Below are positions 1 to 6,860 of a DNA stretch of 58,605 nucleotides, piece by piece (positions within the stretch are counted from its first letter, which is position 1; the number at the start of each line of letters is the position of its first letter). The notes beneath the pieces were generated by a model. The model saw only the letters and a list, made by a program, of their open reading frames with translations, was not told the origin of the DNA and made no database searches. Source of the stretch: Nocardioides sp. (GTDB lineage Bacteria; Actinomycetota; Actinomycetes; Propionibacteriales; Nocardioidaceae); NCBI GenBank assembly GCA_017354415.1, contig JAFMQY010000002.1, forward strand, positions 1-58,605. Direction: 5' to 3'. A program made the translations under genes and the position numbers.

Positions 1-1092
1 GGCCGGACGGGACGTCGGCCCGGTGTAGATCGCGGAGGGGCGGATCAGGCGCCCGGTGCGCTTCTGCTCGAGGATGTGTGCCGACCAGCCGCCGGTGCGC
101 GCGCAGGTGAACATCGAGGTGAACATGTTCGACGGGACCTCGGCGAAGTCGAGGACGATCGCGGCCCAGAACTCCACGTTGGTCTCGAGCACGCGGTCGG
201 GCCGGCGGGCGCGGAGCTCGGCGAGCGCCGCCTTCTCCAGCGCCTCGGCGACCTCGTAGCGCGGGGCGCCGAGCTCGCGCGCCGTACGCCGGAGGACGCG
301 TGCGCGGGGGTCCTCGGCCCGGTAGACCCGATGGCCGAAGCCCATCAGCCGCTCGCCCCGGTCGAGCAGCCGCTTCACGTAGCCCTCGGCGTCCCCGGTG
401 CGTTCGACCTCCTCGATCATCCCGAGCACCCTGGACGGGGCGCCTCCGTGCAGCGGCCCGCTCATGGCGCCGATCGCCCCGGAGAACGCGGCCGCGACGT
501 CGGCGCCGGTCGAGGTGATCACGCGGGCAGTGAACGTCGAGGCGTTCATGCCGTGCTCGGCCGCGGAGCTCCAGTAGGCGTCGATCGCCTGGACGTGCTG
601 GGGGTCGGCCTCGCCGCGCCAGCGGATCAGGAACTTCTCGGCCAGAGTGGTGCCACGGTCGACCTCGCGCTGGGTGACGACCGGACGACCGAGGCCGCGT
701 GCGGACTGTGCGGCATACGACAGCACCATCACCGCCACCCGCGACAGGTCCAGCCGCGCCTGCTCGTCGGAGATGTCGTAGGTCTGACCCATGCCGAGCA
801 TCGGCGCAAGCATCGCGACGGATGCCTGGACGTCGGCGCGTACGTCGCCGGTGTGGATGGCGATGTTGTACGGCTCGGCCGGCGGCAGCCCGGGCTCATA
901 GGTCCCGTCGACCAGCAGCCCCCAGACCTTCTCGAACGGCACCCGCCCGGCGAGCTCCTCGATGTCGACCCCGCGATACCGAAGCGCCGATCCCTCCCTG
1001 TCGGGCTCGGCGATCTCGGAGGCGAACGCGACCACGCCCTCGAGGCCCTCCTGGACCTGCGACACCCGGGCCTCGCGGCTCTGCTCGGACAT
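1..1092 (-). CDS. citA: Citrate synthase (citrate synthase 2 type), C-terminus cut by window edge
   Basis: Condenses oxaloacetate and acetyl-CoA to citrate at the entry of the TCA cycle. The ORF track omits it because it runs off the left edge; I translated it from the reverse strand, beginning MSEQSREARVSQVQEGLEGV at the ATG at 1092. The 364 codons seen carry the family motifs: SGPLHGGAPS with the first catalytic His, GFGHRVYRAEDPRA with the second, and VLDFAEVPSNMF with the catalytic Asp region. About 364 residues are nearly full length for the short bacterial type II-like form, so only a few C-terminal residues should be missing. It is divergent from pdxH, sharing a 94-bp spacer. The name citA follows actinobacterial usage and is less certain than the function. 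Confidence 0.93.
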   Translation of the reverse strand, partial: MSEQSREARVSQVQEGLEGVVAFASEIAEPDREGSALRYRGVDIEELAGRVPFEKVWGLLVDGTYEPGLPPAEPYNIAIHTGDVRADVQASVAMLAPMLGMGQTYDISDEQARLDLSRVAVMVLSYAAQSARGLGRPVVTQREVDRGTTLAEKFLIRWRGEADPQHVQAIDAYWSSAAEHGMNASTFTARVITSTGADVAAAFSGAIGAMSGPLHGGAPSRVLGMIEEVERTGDAEGYVKRLLDRGERLMGFGHRVYRAEDPRARVLRRTARELGAPRYEVAEALEKAALAELRARRPDRVLETNVEFWAAIVLDFAEVPSNMFTSMFTCARTGGWSAHILEQKRTGRLIRPSAIYTGPTSRPA

Positions 1093-1186
1093 GCGACTCC
1101 TTCGTCGACCGACTGCCCTCGATTCTGCACGCCGTACCGAGGAAGCACACCTGCAGGGTGGGTGGGCAGGGTGGTTGGATCGAGGC

Positions 1187-1825
1187 GTGACGGACCGGTA
1201 CGCCGACCTGCGCCGCGACTACGCTGCGGGCGGCCTCGCGGAGGTCGACCTGGAGCCTGACCCGTTCGCGATGTTCCAGCGGTGGTACGACGCCGCCGCG
1301 GCGGCCGACCTCTACGAGCCGAACGCGATGGTGGTCGCATCGGTCTCCGCGGACGGCCGCCCCTCCGCGAGAATGGTGCTGCTCAAGGGCTTCTCCGAGC
1401 AGGGCTGGGTGTTCTTCACCAACCTCGGCTCGCGCAAGGGCCGCGAGCTGCGCGACAACCCGCACTGCGCGCTGCTCTTCCCGTGGCACCCGCTGGAGCG
1501 GCAGGTCCGTGTCGACGGCGTCGCCCACGAGCTCGCTCGGGAGGACGTCGCGGCGTACTTCGCGACCCGGCCGCGCGGAGCCCAGCTCGGTGCCCACGCC
1601 TCCCACCAGTCCCGCGAGGTCGGCTCGCGGCAGGAGCTGGACGACGCCTGGTCGGCCGCGGACACGGCGTACCCCGACGAGGTGCCGGTCCCGGACGAGT
1701 GGGGTGGCTTCCGGGTGGCGCCGGACGCCGTCGAGTTCTGGCAGGGGCGCCCCGGCCGGATGCACGACCGGCTCCTCTACCGCCGCGACGGCGACACCTG
1801 GACCACGGTCCGCCTGGCCCCCTGA
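1187..1825 (+). CDS. pdxH: Pyridoxamine 5'-phosphate oxidase
   Basis: FMN-dependent oxidase that converts pyridoxine or pyridoxamine 5'-phosphate to pyridoxal 5'-phosphate. The 212-aa product starts MTDRYADLRRDYAAGGL at GTG 1187, the usual N-terminus and length of the family; the longer ORF in the track adds an unrelated extension. Family blocks visible: SARMVLLKGF and WVFFTNLGSRKGREL (FMN binding), ALLFPWHPLERQVRVDG, and the C-terminal signature FWQGRPGRMHDRLLYRR with WTTVRLAP at the end. It is divergent from citrate synthase and has no partner gene in the same direction. Confidence 0.96.
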   Translation: MTDRYADLRRDYAAGGLAEVDLEPDPFAMFQRWYDAAAAADLYEPNAMVVASVSADGRPSARMVLLKGFSEQGWVFFTNLGSRKGRELRDNPHCALLFPWHPLERQVRVDGVAHELAREDVAAYFATRPRGAQLGAHASHQSREVGSRQELDDAWSAADTAYPDEVPVPDEWGGFRVAPDAVEFWQGRPGRMHDRLLYRRDGDTWTTVRLAP

Positions 1826-1882
1826 CCCGCGAACCGGCCACGTCGCCCCACGACGGTCCGGGGGAGACGCCTGGGGGGATAG

Positions 1883-1935
1883 TCCCTGACGAAACTGTCG
1901 TGTTCGGGACCGAAACCCGACAGCTTCGTCAGGGA
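1883..1935. repeat. Long inverted repeat between pdxH and the TetR gene
   Basis: Arms TCCCTGACGAAACTGTCG and CGACAGCTTCGTCAGGGA are complementary at 17 of 18 positions. The 17-nt loop itself contains a partly complementary GTTCGG/CCGAAAC pair, so the whole 53 bp can fold as one long hairpin. No T-tract follows. It may act as a pdxH terminator or be a dispersed chromosomal repeat. Confidence 0.6.
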
Positions 1936-1955
1936 GTACCCGAATTAACGCCTTG

Positions 1956-1973
1956 TGAGTGAGCACTCACTCA
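1956..1973. promoter_or_regulatory. TetR operator palindrome
   Basis: TGAGTGAGCACTCACTCA has perfect 8-bp arms around a 2-bp centre and lies 16 bp before the TetR start codon. The GTGAGTGAGCACTCAC core is a typical actinobacterial TetR site, so autoregulation of the TetR-ABC operon is the natural reading. Confidence 0.75.
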
Positions 1974-1989
1974 GTTACTCTGGCGCTCG

Positions 1990-2607
1990 ATGAGTCCACG
2001 TGCCACCGCGATGTCGCCTGATGACCGCCGCAAGGCGATCGTCCGGGCGCTCGTGCCGTTGCTCGTGGAGCGCGGGGGAGAGGTGAGCACGCGGGAGATC
2101 GCCCAGGCTGCGGGGATCGCGGAGGGCACGATCTTCCGGGTCTTTCCCGACAAGCGGAGCCTGATGCTGGCCGCGGCCCACGAGGCGATCAACCCCACCG
2201 ACGGCCAGGCGGCCTTCGACGAGGCGATCGCCGGGGCGACGTCGTTGCGGGAGAAGGTGGTCGTCGCCGCACAGCGGGTGCTCGACCGGATGCGCCTCAC
2301 GATGTCGGTGATGTTCGCGGTCCGTGGCCACCTGATGGCCGCGGAGGAGCTGCACGAGCACCACAAGAAGGACTTCGGGCCACCGGCGTTCGTGCTCGAG
2401 GCCCAGGCGGAGCTCCACCGCCGCCTGACCGCGATCTTCGAGCAGCACCGCGACGAGATCGCGGTCGATCCGGAGGTCGCGGCCCTGGCACTGCGCAGTC
2501 TCATCTTCGGGGCCAGTCGCCCCGAGTTCGGCATGGCTCCGGCGCTCAACGCCGAGCAGATCGCAGACCTCCTGCTGCAGGGGGTCGGAAGACGGGGAGA
2601 GAGCTAA
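1990..2607 (+). CDS. TetR family transcriptional regulator of the ABC exporter operon
   Basis: 205-aa repressor. The N-terminal helix-turn-helix is clear (STREIAQAAGIAEGTIFRVFPDKRSL at about residues 33-57), followed by an all-helical ligand-binding domain of normal size. The ATG at 1990 has no good Shine-Dalgarno, so the message may be leaderless; an internal ATG follows seven codons later. The stop lies 4 bp before the ABC gene, so the three genes are one operon. The palindrome at 1956-1973 is the likely operator. The ligand is presumably a substrate of the exporter, which cannot be read from sequence. Confidence 0.92.
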   Translation: MSPRATAMSPDDRRKAIVRALVPLLVERGGEVSTREIAQAAGIAEGTIFRVFPDKRSLMLAAAHEAINPTDGQAAFDEAIAGATSLREKVVVAAQRVLDRMRLTMSVMFAVRGHLMAAEELHEHHKKDFGPPAFVLEAQAELHRRLTAIFEQHRDEIAVDPEVAALALRSLIFGASRPEFGMAPALNAEQIADLLLQGVGRRGES

Positions 2608-2611
2608 CCAG

Positions 2612-4345
2612 ATGCTGATCACGCTCGTCCGCAGGTTCCTCGCGGCGTACCGCCGCCCCCTGATCGCCGTCGTCGTGCTGCAGTTCATCGGCACGGTGAT
2701 GGCGCTCTACCTGCCCAGCCTGAACGCCGACATCATCGACAACGGCGTCGTCACCGGCGACACCGGCTACATCGTCCGGACCGGCGCCGTGATGCTGGTC
2801 GTCGCGTTCGTCCAGATCCTCTGCTCGATCGGGGCGGTCTGGTTCGGCGCGCGTACGGCGATGGGTTTCGGCCGCGACGTCCGCGCGGAGATCTTCCGCC
2901 AGGTGGGCACCTTCAGCCAGCGCGAGGTGCAGCACTTCGGCGCCCCGAGCCTGATCACCCGTGAGACGAACGACGTCCAGCAGGTGCAGATGCTCGTGCT
3001 GATGTCGTGCACGCTGATGGTGATGGCGCCGATCATGATGGTCGGCGGGATCGTGATGGCCATCCGCGAGGACCTCGGTCTCTCCTGGCTGATCGCGGTG
3101 ACCGTGCCGGTGCTCGCAGCCTGCCTGGCCGTGATCATCACCCGGATGGTGCCGAGCTTCCGGCTCATGCAGACCCGCATCGACGAGGTGAACCGCCTGC
3201 TCCGCGAGCAGATCAGCGGCGTCCGCGTCGTACGCGCGTTCGTCCGGGAGCCGCTGGAGACGGACCGCTTCCAGACCGCCAACCGGGAGCTCACCGACGT
3301 TGCCACCCGGGCCGGCCGCTGGCTGGCCACGATGTTCCCCACCGTGATGCTGGTGGCCAATCTCGCCTCGGTCGCCGTGCTCTGGTTCGGCGGTCATCGG
3401 GTGGCGTCCGGCGACATGCAGGTCGGTGCCCTGACCGCATACCTCGCCTATCTCATGCAGATCGTGATGTCGGTGATGATGGGCACCTTCATGATGATGA
3501 TGATCCCGCGCTCGGCCGTGTGCGCCGACCGGGTCATGGAGGTTCTCCACACCGACACGTCCGTGCCCACGCCCGAGGAGAGCGTCACCCATCTCCCCCG
3601 GCGCGGGACCCTGCGGCTCGACGACGTGACGTTCAGCTACCCGGGTGCCGACCTGCCGGTCCTGCGTGACGTGTCGTTCGAGGCCCGCCCGGGGGAGACC
3701 GTCGCCGTGATCGGCTCGACCGGGGCCGGCAAGAGCACCCTGGTCAACCTCGTGCCACGGTTGTTCGACGTCACCGCGGGCACGGTCGAGGTCGGCGGGG
3801 TCGACGTACGCCGGATCGACCCGGAGACGCTCTGGTCGGGGATCGGGCTGGTGCCGCAGAAGGCCTACCTGTTCTCCGGGACCGTGCGCAGCAACCTGCT
3901 CCACGGCAAGGAGGACGCCACCGACGAGGAGCTCTGGAGGGCCCTCGAGATCGCCCAGGCGGCGGACTTCGTGCAGGCCATGCCCGAGGGACTCGACGCC
4001 CCCATCGCCCAGGGCGGCACCAACGTCTCGGGGGGCCAGCGCCAGCGGCTCGCCATCGCCCGCGCCGTCGTACGACGCCCCGCGCTCTACCTGTTCGACG
4101 ACTCCTTCTCCGCGCTCGACCTGGCCACCGACGCCCGGCTGAGGGCCGCGTTGCGGCCCGTCACCCGGGACGCGACGGTGCTGATCGTCGCCCAGCGGGT
4201 GTCCACGATCCGCGACGCCGACCTGATCCTCGTCCTCGAGGACGGCGTCATCGTGGGACGCGGCACTCACCACGAGCTGCTCGCGGACTGCGCGACGTAC
4301 CAGGAGATCGTCGAGTCCCAGCTGAGCGCCGAGGAGGCCGCATGA
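2612..4345 (+). CDS. ABC exporter half-transporter, degenerate-site subunit
   Basis: 577-aa type IV ABC exporter subunit: six transmembrane helices (about residues 1-310), then a nucleotide-binding domain with Walker A GSTGAGKST and signature NVSGGQRQRL. Walker B reads LYLFDDSFSALD, so the catalytic Glu after Walker B is replaced by Asp. This is the hallmark of the non-hydrolysing site in heterodimeric exporters such as LmrCD and TM287/288. The stop overlaps the start of the partner gene (ATGA), as expected for subunits made in equal amounts. The signature here is canonical, so it completes the active ATP site with the partner's Walker motifs. Likely multidrug or lipid export; the substrate is unknown. 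Confidence 0.93.
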   Translation: MLITLVRRFLAAYRRPLIAVVVLQFIGTVMALYLPSLNADIIDNGVVTGDTGYIVRTGAVMLVVAFVQILCSIGAVWFGARTAMGFGRDVRAEIFRQVGTFSQREVQHFGAPSLITRETNDVQQVQMLVLMSCTLMVMAPIMMVGGIVMAIREDLGLSWLIAVTVPVLAACLAVIITRMVPSFRLMQTRIDEVNRLLREQISGVRVVRAFVREPLETDRFQTANRELTDVATRAGRWLATMFPTVMLVANLASVAVLWFGGHRVASGDMQVGALTAYLAYLMQIVMSVMMGTFMMMMIPRSAVCADRVMEVLHTDTSVPTPEESVTHLPRRGTLRLDDVTFSYPGADLPVLRDVSFEARPGETVAVIGSTGAGKSTLVNLVPRLFDVTAGTVEVGGVDVRRIDPETLWSGIGLVPQKAYLFSGTVRSNLLHGKEDATDEELWRALEIAQAADFVQAMPEGLDAPIAQGGTNVSGGQRQRLAIARAVVRRPALYLFDDSFSALDLATDARLRAALRPVTRDATVLIVAQRVSTIRDADLILVLEDGVIVGRGTHHELLADCATYQEIVESQLSAEEAA

Positions 4346-6483
4346 GCACGAACGAGCATCCTCACGCGGTCTCGGCAGGTTCGACGGACGCACACAGCTC
4401 GACCGGTGGTGCCGGTTCGACTGACGGGGGCGGACCGGTCGTCGTGCCGGGCGGCGAGCCGGCCGGCATCCCGGTCGGGGAGCCCGGCACGGCGTCCGAG
4501 AGCGGCCAGCTGAAGGAGACCGAGCGAGTCACGGCCGGGCCGGGCCACGGGCGCGGTCCGTTCGGCGGCGGAATGGTCGGCCAGAAGGCGAACGACTTCG
4601 GACCGTCCGCCAAGCGCCTCGTACGCCGGATGGCGCCCGAGCGCACCAAGGCGATCCTGGTCGTGCTGCTCGCGATCTGCAGCGTCGGACTGATGTCACT
4701 CGGACCTCGGATCCTGGGCCGGGCCACCGACCTGATCTTCGCCGGCATCCTCGGCCAGCAGCTCGGCAGGTCCGTGCCGGCGGGCACGTCTCAGGAGCAG
4801 GTCGTCCAGCACCTCCAGCAGGCGGGCCAGGACCGGCAGGCCTCGATGATCGCCTCGATGAGTCACTTCGTCGTCGGGCAGGGCGTCGACTTCACTGCGG
4901 TCGCTCACGTGTTGCTGCTCGTCCTCGCCGTGTACGCCGGGGCGTCGCTGCTGTCGTGGCTGCAGGGCTTCCTGCTCAACGACGTCGTCCAGAGCACGAT
5001 CTTCCGGATGCGGTCCGAGGTGGAGGACAAGGTCAACGCCCTGCCGTTGAGCTACTTCGACCGGCAGCCGCGCGGAGAGCTGCTCAGCCGGGTGACCAAC
5101 GACATCGACAACATCAGCCAGACCCTGCAGCAGACGATGAGCCAGCTGCTGACCTCGCTGCTCACGGTGGTCTTCGTCGTCGGCTTCATGTTCTCGATCT
5201 CGTGGGAGCTGGCGCTGGTCGCCCTGGTCACCGTGCCGATCACGATGGTGGTCACGGGCGCGGTGATGAAGCGCAGCCAGGGCATGTTCATCGACCAGTG
5301 GCGGCGTACCGGCCGGCTCAACGCCCACATCGAGGAGACGTTCTCCGGCCACGCCCTGGTCAAGGTGTTCGGACGCCAGCAGGCCGTCGAGGACACCTTC
5401 GCCGAGGAGAACGAGAAGCTCTACGAGGCGTCGTTCGGCGCGCAGTTCGTCAGCGGGCTCATCATGCCGACGATGATGTTCATCGGGAACCTCAACTACG
5501 TCGTGATCGCCGTCCTGGGTGGCCTCAAGGTGGCGAACGGATCCATCTCCCTGGGCGACGTACAGGCGTTCATCCAGTACTCCCGCCAGTTCACCCAGCC
5601 GCTCACCCAGGTCGCCTCGATGACCAACCTCCTGCAGTCCGGAGTCGCCAGTGCGGAGCGGGTCTTCGAGCTCCTGGACGCACCCGAGCAGGAGCCTGAC
5701 GCGACCGGCGAGCCGGCTCCGGCCCACCTCCGGCACGGCGAGGTGCGGTTCGAGGACGTGTCGTTCTCGTACTCCGAGGACAAACCGCTGATCGAGGACC
5801 TCTCGCTGGTCGCCGAGCCGGGCAACACGGTCGCGATCGTCGGGCCCACGGGCGCCGGGAAGACCACGCTGGTCAACCTGGTGATGCGCTTCTACGACGT
5901 CAACTCGGGTCGGATCACCCTCGACGGCGTGGACATCGCGTCCATGCCGCGGGCGGCGCTGCGCGAGCAGATCGGGATGGTCCTCCAGGACACCTGGCTG
6001 TTCGAGGGGTCGATCCGCGACAACATCGCCTACGGCCGCCCCGACGCGACCGAGGAGGAGATCCTCGAGGCCGCACGCGCGACGTATGTCGACCGCTTCG
6101 TCCACTCCCTGCCCGACGGCTACGACACGCACATCGACGAGGAGGGCAGCAACCTGTCGGCCGGCGAACGACAGCTCGTCACGATCGCGCGCGCCTTCCT
6201 GTCCGACCCGGCGCTGCTGATCCTCGACGAGGCGACGTCGTCGGTCGACACCCGCACCGAGCTGCTGCTCCAGCACGCGATGGCAGCACTGCGCACCGAC
6301 CGTACGTCGTTCGTGATCGCCCATCGGCTCTCCACGATCCGCGACGCCGACCTGATCCTGGTGATGGAGGACGGCGCGATCGTGGAGCAGGGCACCCACG
6401 ACTCGCTGCTCGAGGCCGACGGCGCCTACGCGCGGCTCTACAACGCCCAGTTCGTGGCGCCGGAGGAGAGCGCCGTCGCCTGA
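4342..6483 (+). CDS. ABC exporter half-transporter, catalytic-site subunit
   Basis: 713-aa partner of the preceding subunit. An N-terminal extension of roughly 90 residues, rich in Gly, Ser, Thr and Pro, precedes the first membrane helix (ILVVLLAICSVGLM). The transmembrane domain includes a large loop with QEQVVQHLQQAGQDRQ. The nucleotide-binding domain has Walker A GPTGAGKTT and canonical Walker B LLILDEATSSVD with the catalytic Glu, but its signature is NLSAGERQLV rather than LSGGQ. The degenerate features are therefore split across the two proteins exactly as in heterodimeric exporters. The long hydrophilic N-terminus is unusual; an internal start would remove some of it, but no strong ribosome site was found there. 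Confidence 0.93.
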   Translation: MSTNEHPHAVSAGSTDAHSSTGGAGSTDGGGPVVVPGGEPAGIPVGEPGTASESGQLKETERVTAGPGHGRGPFGGGMVGQKANDFGPSAKRLVRRMAPERTKAILVVLLAICSVGLMSLGPRILGRATDLIFAGILGQQLGRSVPAGTSQEQVVQHLQQAGQDRQASMIASMSHFVVGQGVDFTAVAHVLLLVLAVYAGASLLSWLQGFLLNDVVQSTIFRMRSEVEDKVNALPLSYFDRQPRGELLSRVTNDIDNISQTLQQTMSQLLTSLLTVVFVVGFMFSISWELALVALVTVPITMVVTGAVMKRSQGMFIDQWRRTGRLNAHIEETFSGHALVKVFGRQQAVEDTFAEENEKLYEASFGAQFVSGLIMPTMMFIGNLNYVVIAVLGGLKVANGSISLGDVQAFIQYSRQFTQPLTQVASMTNLLQSGVASAERVFELLDAPEQEPDATGEPAPAHLRHGEVRFEDVSFSYSEDKPLIEDLSLVAEPGNTVAIVGPTGAGKTTLVNLVMRFYDVNSGRITLDGVDIASMPRAALREQIGMVLQDTWLFEGSIRDNIAYGRPDATEEEILEAARATYVDRFVHSLPDGYDTHIDEEGSNLSAGERQLVTIARAFLSDPALLILDEATSSVDTRTELLLQHAMAALRTDRTSFVIAHRLSTIRDADLILVMEDGAIVEQGTHDSLLEADGAYARLYNAQFVAPEESAVA

Positions 6484-6553
6484 TCGACGCTGTGGGGAGT
6501 CGCCGGCGGACCCGGTACACCACCGACTCCCCGCAACCGCGATGCGAAACGGC

Positions 6554-6582
6554 TTGAGCGCCCTTGGCCCCGCGGGTTAGCG
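6554..6582 (+). promoter_or_regulatory. Candidate promoter of the MFS leader RNA
   Basis: TTGAGC and TTAGCG are separated by 17 bp, placing a start site near 6589, just upstream of the strong Shine-Dalgarno of the leader ORF. Both hexamers are weak matches, so the call rests mostly on position. Confidence 0.35.
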
Positions 6583-6614
6583 TCGTCGTACACGAGGAAG
6601 GAGGTGGTCCAGAG

Positions 6615-6653
6615 TTGAGTACTTCTAGGACGCGTGAGGTGGCTGCGGTCTAG
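6615..6653 (+). CDS. 12-residue leader peptide upstream of the MFS exporter
   Basis: Too short for the ORF track. TTG at 6615 opens 12 codons reading MSTSRTREVAAV and ends at TAG 6651-6653. An exceptionally good Shine-Dalgarno, AAGGAGGTG at 6598-6606, matches the 16S rRNA 3' end at the right distance. No other ribosome site in the window is this strong, yet it drives only this mini-ORF. The last codons and the stop lie inside a possible hairpin (GCTGC/GCAGC, 6642-6657), and its start region (AGTACTT, 6618-6624) can pair with AAGTACT at 6671-6677. This geometry fits a ribosome-sensing leader peptide controlling the exporter. Translation is inferred. Confidence 0.55.
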   Translation: MSTSRTREVAAV

Positions 6654-6807
6654 CAGCAACCGGCCAGCCGAAGTACTGCTGGCAATTCAACGCAGACACC
6701 CGACCCGTAGGTGATCCGGCCCACGTCCGGCTGGAGGGACCCTGGCTAGCCCTGTGGTCACACCTGCGGGTCGTCTGCATTTCCTCGACTTGGCGAGAGC
6801 CCTCTCG
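6652..6807 (+). ncRNA. Structured leader RNA upstream of the MFS exporter (candidate attenuator)
   Basis: Segment AGCAG (6652-6656) can pair with CTGCT (6676-6680), or CCAGC (6664-6668) with GCTGG (6678-6682); the two pairings exclude each other. Downstream, GACCCGTAGGTG (6702-6713) and CACCTGCGGGTC (6761-6772) pair over 12 bp with one G-U, closing a 47-nt junction that contains further short helices. A compact CGAGAG/CTCTCG hairpin sits at 6794-6807 without a T-tract. The pattern resembles ribosome-mediated antibiotic attenuators or a junction-type riboswitch. The layout feels familiar from other actinobacterial exporter genes, but I cannot assign a named RNA family. Confidence 0.5.
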
Positions 6808-6818
6808 ATGGAATAAAG

Positions 6819-6831
6819 TTGACCAGGTCAA
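6819..6831. promoter_or_regulatory. MarR operator overlapping the MFS promoter
   Basis: TTGACCAGGTCAA is a perfect palindrome with a single central base. It covers the start site expected from a possible promoter TTGGCG (6790) and TAAAGT (6814), 18 bp apart. A MarR gene is co-transcribed with the exporter, so this is its probable operator. Confidence 0.6.
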
Positions 6832-6860
6832 CCGTTGACTCCACCATGAGGAACTCGTCC

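Noticed and set aside
76-1260. Plus-strand 394-aa ORF over the first kilobase
   Set aside because: It is the antisense shadow of citrate synthase; Arg/Gly/His-rich composition and no domain.
2546-4393. Minus-strand 615-aa ORF
   Set aside because: Shadow of the ABC exporter subunit; the translation is His/Asp/Arg-rich without motifs.
4696-6399. Minus-strand 567-aa ORF
   Set aside because: Shadow of the second ABC subunit.
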